Position numbers and translations under genes: made by a program
Assembly: GCF_023195515.1 (NCBI RefSeq)
Contig: NZ_JALPKR020000002.1
Span: 310,001 to 374,000, forward strand
DNA length: 64,000 nucleotides
Source: Variovorax sp. S12S4
Lineage (GTDB): Bacteria; Pseudomonadota; Gammaproteobacteria; Burkholderiales; Burkholderiaceae_C
Direction of reading: 5' to 3'
Notes under the pieces: generated by a model
What the model saw: only the letters and a program-made list of their open reading frames with translations
Told to the model about the DNA's origin: nothing
The model's database searches: none
Part shown: piece after piece, positions 28,343-36,879 of the stretch
Position numbering within the stretch: position 1 is the first letter of the stretch
Layout of the letters: every line of letters begins with the position of its first letter

Positions 28343-28360
28343 GATCGCATGCTTGCGATC
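28343..28360. promoter_or_regulatory. Inverted repeat between the peroxiredoxin and AraC genes
   Basis: GATCGCA (28343-28349) and TGCGATC (28354-28360) form a perfect 7-bp dyad with a 4-nt spacer, ending right before the proposed AraC start. It is a likely operator for the AraC protein. Confidence 0.5.
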
Positions 28361-29152
28361 ATGAAGAGTCCAGATTCCATGATTCAAAGTCCAAAGCCGG
28401 CCAAGGCCGACCGCCTTGCAGCGTTCATCGAGGTGTTCAAGCTGCGGGTTGCCGTGCTCGCCGAGCCTCTCACGCGCGGGCCGGTGTTGCTGCTGGCGGG
28501 CGAGGACGGAATGGACGGTGAAGCCGGTGCCCGGGTCGTCTTTCGGCTGCGTGGCTTCAGCGCGTTGCCGCCTGATCTGCGCGTTGCAGCCCATGTCGAT
28601 TTCGACAACGACACCAACCCGCTGATGAGCGCCATGCCCGACGAGATATCGGTGCCGCTGAAGGAGTCGCTCGCGCTGGAGGCCACCGCGAAGGCATTTC
28701 TTTCGGAGGCCATTGAAAGCCGCTGCGGCCGCAGCGCAGCCCTGAACCGCCTGGCCGAAGTGCTCATGCTGATGGTGCTGAGAAGCGCAATAGACACTGG
28801 TGCGCAGAAGCCGGGTCTGCTTGCCGGGCTTGCGCACCCCGCGCTGCATCGCGCGCTGGTGTCGATTCACGAGGCGCCGTCGCGGCAATGGACGGTGGAC
28901 GACCTGGCGGACCGAACGGCCATGTCCAGGAGCGCATTCATGTCGGCGTTTCGCGCGACGGTGGGTATGACGCCGATGGCGTACCTGAGCTCCTGGCGAC
29001 TCACGCTGGCGCGCCGGCACCTGGCGGCCGGAGACGCCGTGAAGCTGACGGCGCGGCGGGCCGGCTTTGGGAGCGCCGCGGCTTTTTCGAGGGCGTTCTC
29101 CAGGGCGTATGGGCACGCGCCGGCCGAATTGAAGCGTGCCGCCAGCGCTTGA
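28361..29152 (+). CDS. AraC-family transcriptional regulator (cupin plus C-terminal HTH)
   Basis: About 263 residues if translation starts at 28361 (MKSPDSMIQSPK); 28349 and 28379 are also possible and no ribosome site decides. The N-terminal half matches the AraC-linked cupin type (FKLRVAVLAEPLTRGPVLLLAGEDG). The C-terminal double helix-turn-helix is clear: WTVDDLADRTAMSRSAFMSAFRATVGMTPMAYLSSWRLTLARRHL, then AGFGSAAAFSRAFSRAYGHAPAEL (each shown in part of a longer domain). It is divergent from the peroxiredoxin gene. Confidence 0.88.
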   Translation: MKSPDSMIQSPKPAKADRLAAFIEVFKLRVAVLAEPLTRGPVLLLAGEDGMDGEAGARVVFRLRGFSALPPDLRVAAHVDFDNDTNPLMSAMPDEISVPLKESLALEATAKAFLSEAIESRCGRSAALNRLAEVLMLMVLRSAIDTGAQKPGLLAGLAHPALHRALVSIHEAPSRQWTVDDLADRTAMSRSAFMSAFRATVGMTPMAYLSSWRLTLARRHLAAGDAVKLTARRAGFGSAAAFSRAFSRAYGHAPAELKRAASA

Positions 29153-29217
29153 CAATACCGCCGCATTCGCCCAATACTCAACCCAACGGTTAACTATTGG
29201 ATGAGAGGACACCCCGC

Positions 29218-29565
29218 ATGAAATACCAGGGAAGCTGCCACTGCGGCCGCATCAAGTTCGAGGCCGAGGGCGAGATCACCTCGGCCCTGTCGTGCAATTG
29301 CTCCATGTGCCAGCGTAAGGGCACGCTGATGTGGTTTGTGCCGCGCGGCAACATGCAGCTGCTCACGCCCGAAGAAGACACCAGCGTCTACCTCTTCAAC
29401 AAGCACGTGATCAAGCACCGCTTCTGCCCCGAGTGCGGCATTCATCCCTATGGCGAAGCCAAGGCCCCGTCGGGCGAGCCGATGGCGGCCATCAATCTCC
29501 GTTGCATCGAGGGCATCGACCTGCAGGCGGTTCCTGTCACGCAGTTCGACGGACGATCGGTATAG
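29218..29565 (+). CDS. GFA-family (glutathione-dependent formaldehyde-activating-like) zinc protein
   Basis: 115 residues from ATG 29218. Zinc ligands of the Mss4-like fold are visible: GSCHCGRIKFE, CNCSMCQRKG and FCPECGIHPYGE. The founding member was reported to join formaldehyde to glutathione; most relatives are of unproven function. It converges on and overlaps the 3' end of the methyltransferase gene by 29 nt. Confidence 0.85.
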   Translation: MKYQGSCHCGRIKFEAEGEITSALSCNCSMCQRKGTLMWFVPRGNMQLLTPEEDTSVYLFNKHVIKHRFCPECGIHPYGEAKAPSGEPMAAINLRCIEGIDLQAVPVTQFDGRSV

Positions 29566-30838
29566 GCGCGGGCTGGCTCGGCGCGTGCGTCAGCGTGAAG
29601 AGCCCCACGTCGACCCGTCCCGACAGAAAGCCCGCCTCGCAGTAGCAGAGGTAGTACTCCCACAGCCGCTTGAACGAGGCGTCGAAGCCCAGCGGCTCGA
29701 TGGTCGGCCATGCCGCAAGAAAGCGGTGCCGCCATTCGGCGAGCGTGGCGGCATAGCTGGCGCCGAATGATTCGGCGCATTCCAGCGCAAGGCCCGCGCG
29801 CGCGGCCTCGGCCTCGAGCGCGTGCACCGAGGGCAGCATGCCGCCCGGAAAGATGAAGCGCTGGATGAAGTCGGGGCTGCGGCGGTATTGCTCGAAGTGC
29901 TCGCCCGCAATGGTGATGACCTGAACCACCGCCGTGCCGCCCGGCGCCAGGCTCTCCCGCAGCGTGTCGAAGTACACCGGCCAGTAGCGCTCGCCCACCG
30001 CCTCGAGCATCTCGATGGACACGATCCGGTCGTAGCGGCCCTGCACGTCGCGGTAGTCCTGCAGGCGCAGGTCGATCTGCGCCTGCAGCCCCTCTTCCTG
30101 CACGCGCTGCTGCGCATGCGCGAGCTGTTCGGAAGACAGCGTGAGGCCCGTGACCTGCGCCCCGTTTCGCCGCGCCAGCGCGAGTGCGAGTGCGCCCCAG
30201 CCGCATCCGATTTCGAGCACCGAGTCGCCGGGCGCCGGTGCAAGCAGCTCGGCGATGCGGTCGATCTTGGCCGCCTGCGCCTCTTCGAGCGATTCGTCGC
30301 CCGTGGCGTACAGCGCGCTCGAATAGATCAGGTCGGCGTCGAGCCACTGGGCGTAGAACGCATTGCCCATGTCGTAGTGGAAGGAGATGTTCTGCCGGCT
30401 GCCGCGGCGCGTGTTGGCGCGCATGCGGTGAACGGCGCGGCCGAACCATTTCGCGGGCAACGAGGCTTGGAAGACGCGGCCCCAGCCGGCCTCGTTGCGA
30501 ATGCCGAATTCGAGCAGCGCCGTCAAGTCATGGGTCGACCAGTCGCCATCACGGTAAGACTCGGCAAGGCCGATGTCGCCTCGCAGCAGCATGCGCGCGA
30601 GCGGCCTCCAGCGGTGCAGCCTGATGGCGGCATGCGGGCCTGCCGCCGCGCCGCGGCCTTCCACGCGCTCGCCATTGGGCAGTTCCACGGAAATGGCGCC
30701 GCAGTGCACGCTGCGCAGCAGGCGCGCCAGCAGCCGGCGCAGCGGCCGACGAATCCAGGACGTTGGAGCAAGCCCCACGGGCGAGCCGAGCGCCGCAGCC
30801 TCGAGGCCGCTGGACGTGGAAGAAGTTGAATTGCTCAT
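29537..30838 (-). CDS. cfa: Cyclopropane-fatty-acyl-phospholipid synthase family methyltransferase (copy 1)
   Basis: 433 residues from MSNSTSSTSSGLEAA at 30838, with the ATG inside the stop of the upstream gene (ATGA). The SAM site is SVLEIGCGWGALALALARR, and Cfa family marks are FHYDMGNAFYAQWLDADLIYSSALY, SIEMLEAVGERYWPVYF and FIFPGGMLPSV. The enzyme class adds a methylene or methyl group to unsaturated membrane lipids. In Rhodobacter sphaeroides a Cfa-like gene belongs to the RpoE singlet-oxygen response, and this gene sits in the same kind of operon behind a matching promoter. Last gene of the operon that starts at 33002. Confidence 0.9.
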   Translation of the reverse strand: MSNSTSSTSSGLEAAALGSPVGLAPTSWIRRPLRRLLARLLRSVHCGAISVELPNGERVEGRGAAAGPHAAIRLHRWRPLARMLLRGDIGLAESYRDGDWSTHDLTALLEFGIRNEAGWGRVFQASLPAKWFGRAVHRMRANTRRGSRQNISFHYDMGNAFYAQWLDADLIYSSALYATGDESLEEAQAAKIDRIAELLAPAPGDSVLEIGCGWGALALALARRNGAQVTGLTLSSEQLAHAQQRVQEEGLQAQIDLRLQDYRDVQGRYDRIVSIEMLEAVGERYWPVYFDTLRESLAPGGTAVVQVITIAGEHFEQYRRSPDFIQRFIFPGGMLPSVHALEAEAARAGLALECAESFGASYAATLAEWRHRFLAAWPTIEPLGFDASFKRLWEYYLCYCEAGFLSGRVDVGLFTLTHAPSQPAPIPIVRRTA

Positions 30839-31629
30839 GAGTCCTTGGTTCCAGCAATGGTGACCGGCTTCGCGGGCGCGGGCGGGCAAGAGCGGAAGCG
30901 CGCGCCCTTCACCCACAGCCGCAGCGCCTCCCAGTGAATGGCGGCGATGACCTTGAAGGTCAGCAGCGGATGGGAGAAGAACGCCAGCGCCAGTGCCGCA
31001 TCGCCCAGCGGTCGGCGCTGCGCATCCAGGCTCGCGGTGAGCACTGCGCCTTCCGCATCGCGCGCGGTAATGCCGATGCGTAGCCCCTTGCGCTCTGCAT
31101 CAGGCGGCTCGACGCGAAAGTCGTAGCGCATGTCGATATCGAGAAACGGCGATACATGAAAGTGCTTGGCGCACTGCTGCGCAATGCGTTCGCCGTGGCG
31201 CTCCGCCTCGTCTACCGGAATCAGGTAGCTGTGGCGCTGGCCGAAGGTGTTGCTCACCTCATAGAGCACGGCCTGCAGGCCGCCATCCGGGTGGCCGCAA
31301 AAGTACACACTGAGCGGATTGAACGCATAGCCCAGGATGCGCGGCATGCTGAGCAGGTGGATGGCGCCGCCCGTGCGCAGGCCCGCGGCATCGAGCTGCC
31401 GTTCCACATACCCGCGCAGCGCCATGCCGTCGCCCGCGCCGTAGTCACTTTCATGCAGGCTGAACAGGTTGAAGCGGTTGAATGAAAAGAGCCGCAGCCT
31501 GCGCGAAAGCGCCGGCAGTTCGTCGACGTCCACCAGCAGCGAGAACACGCGGTAGCCCAGCCGGTGGCGCGCCGGGCGCAGCCGCTGGTGCGTTACGCGG
31601 CCAAGATAGAGGGCGGAGCCTTGCTTCAA
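30835..31629 (-). CDS. DUF1365 family protein
   Basis: 264 residues if it starts at TTG 31629, which overlaps the stop of the flavoprotein gene (TTGA) and has GGAGG four bases upstream; an ATG at 31692 would sit deep inside the upstream gene. Conserved DUF1365 pieces are SALYLGRVTHQRLRPARH, RVFSLLVDVDELPAL, GYAFNPLSVYFC and EVSNTFGQRHSY. The family is found next to COG2907 flavoproteins and Cfa enzymes in RpoE-ChrR loci. Its reaction is unknown; a role in lipid change is inference. Confidence 0.85.
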   Translation of the reverse strand: MKQGSALYLGRVTHQRLRPARHRLGYRVFSLLVDVDELPALSRRLRLFSFNRFNLFSLHESDYGAGDGMALRGYVERQLDAAGLRTGGAIHLLSMPRILGYAFNPLSVYFCGHPDGGLQAVLYEVSNTFGQRHSYLIPVDEAERHGERIAQQCAKHFHVSPFLDIDMRYDFRVEPPDAERKGLRIGITARDAEGAVLTASLDAQRRPLGDAALALAFFSHPLLTFKVIAAIHWEALRLWVKGARFRSCPPAPAKPVTIAGTKDS

Positions 31630-33002
31630 GCAGCCTCCGCCGCAGCGGTGGGACGCAGCTTGATGCGGCCCGATTCGTTCGGCACAGTCCACGGGCGGCG
31701 CACGCCGCCCAGCGCCTCGGCCACGGCCAGGCCGGCCTGCAACCCGTCTTCATGGAAGCCCGATCCGAAGTAGGCCCCGCAGAACCAGGTGCGGCGCTGC
31801 CCCTGCAGCGACCAGAGTTCGTCCTGCGCACGCATGGCGGCCGAGTTGAACACCGGGTGCTCGTACACCTCGCTGCCGATCAAATGCTCGCGCGCCGGCT
31901 CGTGCACGGGGTTGAGGGTAAGAAAGAGCGGCGTGCCTTCCGGAATGCCCTGCAGCCTGTTCATCCAGTAGGTCACGCACAGCGCGCCGCCTCGGCTGCG
32001 GTCGGCCAGATAGTTCCAGCTGGACCACACCGCGCGCCGGTGAGGCATGAGGCTCGGGTCGCTGTGCAGCACCGCGCGGTTGCGGCTGTAGCCGAAGGCG
32101 CCGAGCAGCCGCGTTTCGGCGCTGCTTGCGTCCGGCAGCAGGCGCAGCGCCTGGTCGGCGTGCGTGGCCAGCACCACATGGTCGAACCGCCTCGGCGCGC
32201 CTCCGCCTTCGGTCAGCACAAGAACGGAGTCGGCCTCGCGCCGCACCTGCACGGCGGCAGTGTCCAGCCGCAGCCGGTCGCCCATGCCGTGGGTGAGCCG
32301 CTGCACGTAGCGCACGCTGCCGCCCGCCACGGTGCGCCACAGCGGCCGGCCGCCAAGATTGAGCAAGTGGTGGTTCTCGCAAAAGCGAACGAAGGCCTCG
32401 GTCGGGTAGTCGCCGATGCGCGCGGCGGGGGTCGACCAGATGGCCGCCGCCATCGGGTACAGGTGGTCTTCCCTGAAGGCCTGGCCGTAGCCTCGCGCAG
32501 CAAGGTAGCAATCGAGCGGCAGCAAGCCGTATTGCGCCGCATCGCCCGGCGCCTGCCGGTAAAAGCGCACCAGGTCGTACAGCATCGACCAGAAACGCGG
32601 ACTTGCCAGGTTGCCGCGCTGCGCGAACAGGCCGCCCAGGCCGCTGCCCGAATACTCGAGCGCGCCGTTGTCCAGGCTCACGGCAAAAGACATCTCCGCA
32701 GGCTGCGTTGCCACGCCCAGGTGCGCGAACAATGCCGTGAGGTTTGGGTAGGCCGATTCGTTGTAGACGATGAAGCCCGTGTCGACCGGGGTCACCCCCG
32801 CCCCGCTCGAGACCTGCACGGTGTTGCTGTGGCCGCCGGGCCGGTTGTCGGCCTCGTACAACGTGACCCGGTGCCGCTGCGACAGCAGCCAGGCGGCCGA
32901 AAGCCCCGAAATGCCGCTGCCGATGACCGCAATATCGAGCGCCGGCCCGCCAGGAGCCTGGATGTGCGGCGCGGGCGTGTCGGAGGCTGCTGCAATCGTC
33001 AT
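31626..33002 (-). CDS. COG2907-type FAD-dependent amine oxidase-like protein
   Basis: 458 residues from MTIAAASDTPAPH at 33002, with GGAG ahead of it. The FAD-binding Rossmann motif is IAVIGSGISGLSAAWLLSQ and the second motif YEADNRPGGHSNTV. The family is annotated as NAD/FAD-binding or amine oxidase-like and has no established substrate. It is first in the three-gene operon with DUF1365 and Cfa. A sigma-type promoter resembling that of the RpoE gene lies at 33030-33059. Likely part of a membrane-lipid response to oxidative stress. Confidence 0.88.
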   Translation of the reverse strand: MTIAAASDTPAPHIQAPGGPALDIAVIGSGISGLSAAWLLSQRHRVTLYEADNRPGGHSNTVQVSSGAGVTPVDTGFIVYNESAYPNLTALFAHLGVATQPAEMSFAVSLDNGALEYSGSGLGGLFAQRGNLASPRFWSMLYDLVRFYRQAPGDAAQYGLLPLDCYLAARGYGQAFREDHLYPMAAAIWSTPAARIGDYPTEAFVRFCENHHLLNLGGRPLWRTVAGGSVRYVQRLTHGMGDRLRLDTAAVQVRREADSVLVLTEGGGAPRRFDHVVLATHADQALRLLPDASSAETRLLGAFGYSRNRAVLHSDPSLMPHRRAVWSSWNYLADRSRGGALCVTYWMNRLQGIPEGTPLFLTLNPVHEPAREHLIGSEVYEHPVFNSAAMRAQDELWSLQGQRRTWFCGAYFGSGFHEDGLQAGLAVAEALGGVRRPWTVPNESGRIKLRPTAAAEAA

Positions 33003-33029
33003 GGGGGCTCCGAAAAGAAGATGTGGCAA

Positions 33030-33059
33030 CTTGTACGCGGCCAGCGCCGGTTTGGATTT
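33030..33059 (-). promoter_or_regulatory. Putative ECF sigma promoter for the flavoprotein-DUF1365-cfa operon
   Basis: On the minus strand, AAATCC (33059-33054) and TACAAG (33035-33030) are separated by 18 nt ending GCG. The same spacing and shared bases (ATC[CT]AA after which GCG-TA) occur at 33083-33112 and 37964-37993. Transcription would start about 20 bp before the ATG at 33002. Confidence 0.65.
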
Positions 33060-33082
33060 GCCCCTATTACAAAGAACCGCTG

Positions 33083-33112
33083 TGATCTAATGCCGCCGGC
33101 GGTGCGTAAGAG
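33083..33112 (+). promoter_or_regulatory. Putative autoregulated RpoE promoter
   Basis: TGATCT (33083-33088), an 18-nt spacer ending GCG, then TAAGAG (33107-33112). This is close to the TGATCC/TAAGA type elements described for RpoE-ChrR systems. If real, transcription begins around 33118-33120, which excludes the ATG at 33117 and supports 33216 as the sigma factor start. Confidence 0.7.
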
Positions 33113-33215
33113 CAGCATGAACACCGTCCGACAAACCACGGCACCGGTCTCCTCGCGCGTTCGACCGCGAGCGCCTTGGCTGTCGATCGTGACACTGCAT
33201 CAAGGCCGGGACGCG

Positions 33216-33776
33216 ATGCCGACAAGCGAAGAACTCAACAACCTGGCCCAGGCAGTGGCCCGCAACGGCGACCGGCAAGCCTTTGCCGCGCTGTTCAAGC
33301 ATTTCGCGCCGCGCGTAAAGTCTTACCTGATACGGCTCGGCACCTCCGAAGGGCTGGCCGAGGAGCTGGCCCAGGAAGCCATGGTGAGCGTCTGGCGCAA
33401 GGCGCCGAGCTTCGACCCCGCCCTTGCCAATGTTTCCACCTGGATCTTCACCATTGCGCGCAACCTGCGGGTGGACCATTTCAGGCGCATTGGCAACCGC
33501 ACGGCCGACGCGGAGGAGCTCGACGGCGACGACATGCCCGACACGCTTCCCCAACCGGACGAACTTTTGCTGACGCGGCAGCGCGAAGCCGGCGTGCGCG
33601 CGGCCATGGCGCAGTTGCCCGACGAACAGGCGCAGGTGCTGCGCCTTTCCTTTTACGAGGAGCAACCGCACTCGCAGATTGCAAAGGCGCTGGGCCTTCC
33701 GCTCGGCACCGTCAAGTCGCGCGTGCGCCTGGCCGTTCGCCATTTGCGGCGGCTGCTCGATGGACTCGAACCATGA
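33216..33776 (+). CDS. rpoE: ECF sigma factor, RpoE of the RpoE-ChrR (singlet oxygen) type
   Basis: 186 residues from MPTSEELNNLAQAVARN. Region 2 is FAALFKHFAPRVKSYL through AQEAMVSVWRKA and WIFTIARNLRVDHFRR; region 4 is LPDEQAQVLRLSFYEEQ with HSQIAKALGLPLGTVKSRVRLAVRHLRR. An in-frame ATG at 33117 would overlap the likely promoter, so 33216 is preferred. The gene ends inside the start of its anti-sigma factor (ATGA at 33773-33776). In Rhodobacter the homologous pair is freed by singlet oxygen and turns on lipid and repair functions; the flanking genes here fit that regulon. Confidence 0.9.
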   Translation: MPTSEELNNLAQAVARNGDRQAFAALFKHFAPRVKSYLIRLGTSEGLAEELAQEAMVSVWRKAPSFDPALANVSTWIFTIARNLRVDHFRRIGNRTADAEELDGDDMPDTLPQPDELLLTRQREAGVRAAMAQLPDEQAQVLRLSFYEEQPHSQIAKALGLPLGTVKSRVRLAVRHLRRLLDGLEP

Positions 33777-34429
33777 CGACGATTCAACATCACCCAGACG
33801 ACGAGTTGCTGCTGGCCCATGCGGCGGGCAGCCTTGACCGCGGCCATTCGGTGGTCGTTGCCAGCCATGTCGAGAACTGCGCGCATTGCCGCGAACGCAT
33901 GCGCGTGTTCGAGGCCGTGGGCGGCGCGCTGCTGGACGAACTGCCGCCCGCAACCATGGCACCCAATGCACTCGCGCGCACGATGGCGGCCATCGACGCA
34001 TCGCCCAAACCCCTTGCCGTGCCCGCGCAGGCGCCCCACCCCGTGCTTCCGCCCGGCATGACCTGGCCGCGCTCGCTTGCGGGGTGCCCCGCCACGCGCT
34101 GGCGCTGGCTGGGGCCCGGCATGCGCTGGAGCCGCGTGACCTTGCCCGACGATCCGGCGGCCAATGTGTTTCTGCTGCGCATTGGCGCGGGCAAGAACCT
34201 GCCGATGCACACGCACAGCGACTCCGAGCTCACGCAGGTGCTCTACGGCACCTTCCATGACGGACGCGCGCTGTTCGGCCCGGGCGATTTCGACGAGGCG
34301 GACGGCAGCTTTCACCACCAGCCGGTGGTGCAGGCGGGCGGTGAATGCATCTGCCTTGCCTCGGTGCGCGGCCGGGTGCTGTTCAACGGGGTGGTGGCAC
34401 GCACGCTGGGCGCGCTGGTGGGCATGTAG
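33773..34429 (+). CDS. chrR: ChrR-type zinc anti-sigma factor
   Basis: 218 residues, translationally coupled to the sigma gene. The N-terminal zinc anti-sigma site is HHPDDELLLAHAAG with SHVENCAHCRERM, giving the H-x3-C-x2-C set. The C-terminal half is a cupin: MHTHSDSELTQVLYGTFHDG and FHHQPVVQAGG supply metal-binding His and Glu. ChrR holds RpoE inactive in the cytoplasm; its cupin domain is needed for the response to singlet oxygen in Rhodobacter. Both halves are complete here. Confidence 0.92.
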   Translation: MTTIQHHPDDELLLAHAAGSLDRGHSVVVASHVENCAHCRERMRVFEAVGGALLDELPPATMAPNALARTMAAIDASPKPLAVPAQAPHPVLPPGMTWPRSLAGCPATRWRWLGPGMRWSRVTLPDDPAANVFLLRIGAGKNLPMHTHSDSELTQVLYGTFHDGRALFGPGDFDEADGSFHHQPVVQAGGECICLASVRGRVLFNGVVARTLGALVGM

Positions 34430-34438
34430 CGGGCCGCG

Positions 34439-34849
34439 TCAGCGGCTCACAGCCAAAGTCACCTTGGCCGCCACTGCAGCCGAAACCGCGGTGACGAAAG
34501 TGCCCCAGCACAGGTCGGCGATGGTCACGGTCCATGACCAATCTTTCAGCGTGGCCTGGTTGGTCAGGTCATAGGTGGCATAGGCCATGAGCCCGAGCAG
34601 CGCGCCAAGGCCCAGCGACGTGAGCCAGCGCCCGCTGCCGAGCGCGGGCGACACGGCAAACACCACCACGCCCGCCAGGTAAATGGCATAGAAAGCGGCG
34701 GCCGGACCCAGCGAAAAACGCTCCAGCATCAAATGGCCGAGCGCCGGCCGATAGAGCCGGTCGGCCATGACGGTCAGCCAGATGGCGTCGAGCACCAAAA
34801 AGACCACGGCCGACGCCGCATAGGCGATGGCGAATTGCCGGATGGACAT
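34439..34849 (-). CDS. DUF2177 family small membrane protein
   Basis: 136 residues from MSIRQFAIAYAASAVVFLVLDAIWLTVMADRLYR, with four likely transmembrane segments. The DAIWL...YR start is the family mark. Function unknown. Last gene of the five-gene minus-strand unit that begins with the methyltransferase at 37919; a 41-bp gap separates it from the gene before. Confidence 0.82.
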   Translation of the reverse strand: MSIRQFAIAYAASAVVFLVLDAIWLTVMADRLYRPALGHLMLERFSLGPAAAFYAIYLAGVVVFAVSPALGSGRWLTSLGLGALLGLMAYATYDLTNQATLKDWSWTVTIADLCWGTFVTAVSAAVAAKVTLAVSR

Positions 34850-34890
34850 GAATGTTTTCTCTCTGTTGGTTTGGATAAAAGACCGTCGTA

Positions 34891-35532
34891 TCACTTCAGC
34901 CGATAGACCAGTTTGCGCCCACCGTCGACCATCGAGTCGAGCCCGACCCATTCGCCCTGCGCCGAATACCAGACGTCGATCGGCTGCGCCGGGCCGTCGA
35001 TGCGCCAGCGCGTTGCTGCCACCTGCCGCCCGCGCACCTCGACCGTGCCGCCGCCGGCGCGGCTGACCTGCACGCTCTCGCTGCGGCCGGTCTGCGCATT
35101 GAGCAGGCGCGGCTGGCGCTGGATGGCGGGGTTCCAGTAGGCAAAGCTCATGACGCAGCCCTTGAGCGCCTGGCGGCCCGCGTCGGTGACCACGGCGAGC
35201 CCGTCGCCTTCGGCCTCGGTCCGCACGCGGCTGGCCTTGCCGTCGTCGTCTGTGGTGGCGGTCAATTCGCTCAGGCAATCTCCGCGCCATTTCTCGGCGG
35301 CGCGATGGCGGTAGCGGTACACGGTGAGCCCCAGCAGCTTGACGGTAAAGCTCGCCTCGCTCACCACGCTGCGCGCCTCTTCGGTGCCACCGATGCTGAA
35401 GCGATGCTCGCCAATGGGTTTGTCGTCGAGGAACACGCTGAAGATCGAGTCGCCGGCCGGCGCCGCTGCAGCGGGCGAAGCCGCCAGCGCACAGGCAAGG
35501 CACACCATTGCGCCGTAGCAAGCTGTTTTCAT
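34891..35532 (-). CDS. Exported DUF6134-type protein
   Basis: 213 residues with a signal peptide (MKTACYGAMVCLACALAASPAAA). The mature part has PIGEHRFSIGG, FTVKLLGLTVYRYRHRAAEKWRGDCL and TATTDDDGK, a pattern of periplasmic beta-rich proteins of unknown role. Its start overlaps the stop of the gene before it (ATGA at 35529-35532). Expected to act in the periplasm with the membrane proteins of this operon. Confidence 0.78.
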   Translation of the reverse strand: MKTACYGAMVCLACALAASPAAAAPAGDSIFSVFLDDKPIGEHRFSIGGTEEARSVVSEASFTVKLLGLTVYRYRHRAAEKWRGDCLSELTATTDDDGKASRVRTEAEGDGLAVVTDAGRQALKGCVMSFAYWNPAIQRQPRLLNAQTGRSESVQVSRAGGGTVEVRGRQVAATRWRIDGPAQPIDVWYSAQGEWVGLDSMVDGGRKLVYRLK

Positions 35533-36335
35533 CGGGGTTTCCCACGCTGAGGGCCGGGCACGAAGGCGTTGGTGCGCGCAATGTAGTCGCGGTAGGCCGG
35601 GCGCCGTTCGGCGATGTCCTTCTCGAGCAGGCTCACGCCGGACACCTTCAACAGAAGCACCGTCATGAGCACCGGTGACACCGCCGCCCAGGCACCGCCC
35701 CACCCGGCTCCGGCCATGGCCATGAGCCACACCCCCCACCAGACAGATGCCTCCCCAAAGTAGTTGGGATGCCGCGTGTAGCGCCAGAGGCCGCGGTCCA
35801 TCACCTTGCCCCTGTTCGCCGCGTCGGCCTTGAAGCGCGCCATCTGCGCGTCGCCGATGCTCTCGAACGCAACGCCGAACAGCGCCAGCCCGATGCCTGC
35901 TGCATCGAGCATGTTCAGCTCGCGCGCCGACGACATGCCGGCGAGGAAAGGGGCAGAGACAATCCACGCCAGCACAGCCTGCAGGCCGAACACCAGGTAC
36001 AGGCTCTTGAATCCGAAGTTCGGTTGGTTGCGTTCGCGGATCTGGCGGTAGCGCCGGTCCTCACCATGCCCCCAGTTGCGCCAGCTGATGAAAGCGCTGA
36101 GCCGCAATGCCCACACGGTGGCGATCAGCAGCATGCACAGCCCGCGCGGCCCCGCTTGCGGCGGCAGCAGAAGGAAGTACATGGCCGCCGCGGCCAGGAT
36201 GCAAAGCGACCAGACGCGATCGATCAGGCTGGCGTCGCGCCGTGCCAGGCTGGCGAGCCAGGTTGCGAATGCCAGGACGGCGGTTGTCCCGAGTCCGGCC
36301 AGGGCCACCGTCATGAGGCTCGTGTTCTCACCCAT
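35529..36335 (-). CDS. DUF1295 family membrane protein (steroid-reductase/isoprenylcysteine-methyltransferase fold)
   Basis: 268 residues, multi-span. The C-terminal half carries GLWRYTRHPNYFGEASVWWGVWLMAM, the nucleotide-binding signature shared with 5-alpha-reductase and ICMT-like enzymes. DUF1295 members are membrane oxidoreductase-like proteins without a settled substrate. It overlaps both neighbours (8 bp with the one before, 4 bp with the one after), showing a tightly packed operon. Confidence 0.85.
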   Translation of the reverse strand: MGENTSLMTVALAGLGTTAVLAFATWLASLARRDASLIDRVWSLCILAAAAMYFLLLPPQAGPRGLCMLLIATVWALRLSAFISWRNWGHGEDRRYRQIRERNQPNFGFKSLYLVFGLQAVLAWIVSAPFLAGMSSARELNMLDAAGIGLALFGVAFESIGDAQMARFKADAANRGKVMDRGLWRYTRHPNYFGEASVWWGVWLMAMAGAGWGGAWAAVSPVLMTVLLLKVSGVSLLEKDIAERRPAYRDYIARTNAFVPGPQRGKPR

Positions 36336-36879
36336 GGCTCGTCTCCGGAACGCCGACGCCGTCGAAGCGAATCGAAAGCCGCACCAGCACCGGCATGAGC
36401 ACCGCCCAGACCACAGCCAGCGTGAGCAGCGCGGGCTCAGGATGCACAAACTCGGCGCCGCCAAGCCGCACGCCCGACGCGAACGACAGCGGACCGAGAA
36501 CAGCGCCGAGCACGCATGCCAGCCACGGCCGCGCGCGCAGCCACCGCATCGTCACGTTCAGCGCAATGGCGAGCAGCCCCCAGAGCGCCACCAGCCAGTA
36601 AGGGGCCAGGTACGGCACGGGCTGCCCGGACGGATAGACCACATGGCCCTGCAGGACGACCGCCGTCTCGATGAAGAACCCCACGGCGCAAGCCACCGCC
36701 ACGAGCCGCGCTTCGCGTGCCGGCCGGGCCGAAACGAGAAGGTGCCACCCGATGGCCGCCGCAACGCAGGCCGTGCCCGCAAGCGGCAACTGGTGCGCCG
36801 CGCCCAGCACGGCCGCAAACCACGCCAGCTGGAACACGGCCAGGTTCGACAGCTGGACGGCGCGCGTGGGCCCGTTCAT
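36328..36879 (-). CDS. DUF2878 family membrane protein
   Basis: 183 residues, MNGPTRAVQLSNLAVFQLAWFAAVLGAA, with about six hydrophobic segments. Relatives occur in RpoE-ChrR type gene clusters; function unknown. It starts inside the stop of the methyltransferase gene (ATGA at 36876-36879). Confidence 0.78.
   Translation of the reverse strand: MNGPTRAVQLSNLAVFQLAWFAAVLGAAHQLPLAGTACVAAAIGWHLLVSARPAREARLVAVACAVGFFIETAVVLQGHVVYPSGQPVPYLAPYWLVALWGLLAIALNVTMRWLRARPWLACVLGAVLGPLSFASGVRLGGAEFVHPEPALLTLAVVWAVLMPVLVRLSIRFDGVGVPETSHG

Noticed and set aside
33117..33215. N-terminal extension of the sigma factor from ATG 33117
   Set aside because: The likely promoter (33083-33112) would start transcription at about 33118-33120, after this ATG, and the extension has no resemblance to sigma region 1 or 2.
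31482..33776. Very long open frame running antisense through the flavoprotein gene into the sigma factor gene
   Set aside because: High GC content keeps antisense frames open. The flavoprotein on the other strand has clear FAD motifs, and only the last 186 codons of this frame (the sigma factor) resemble a protein.
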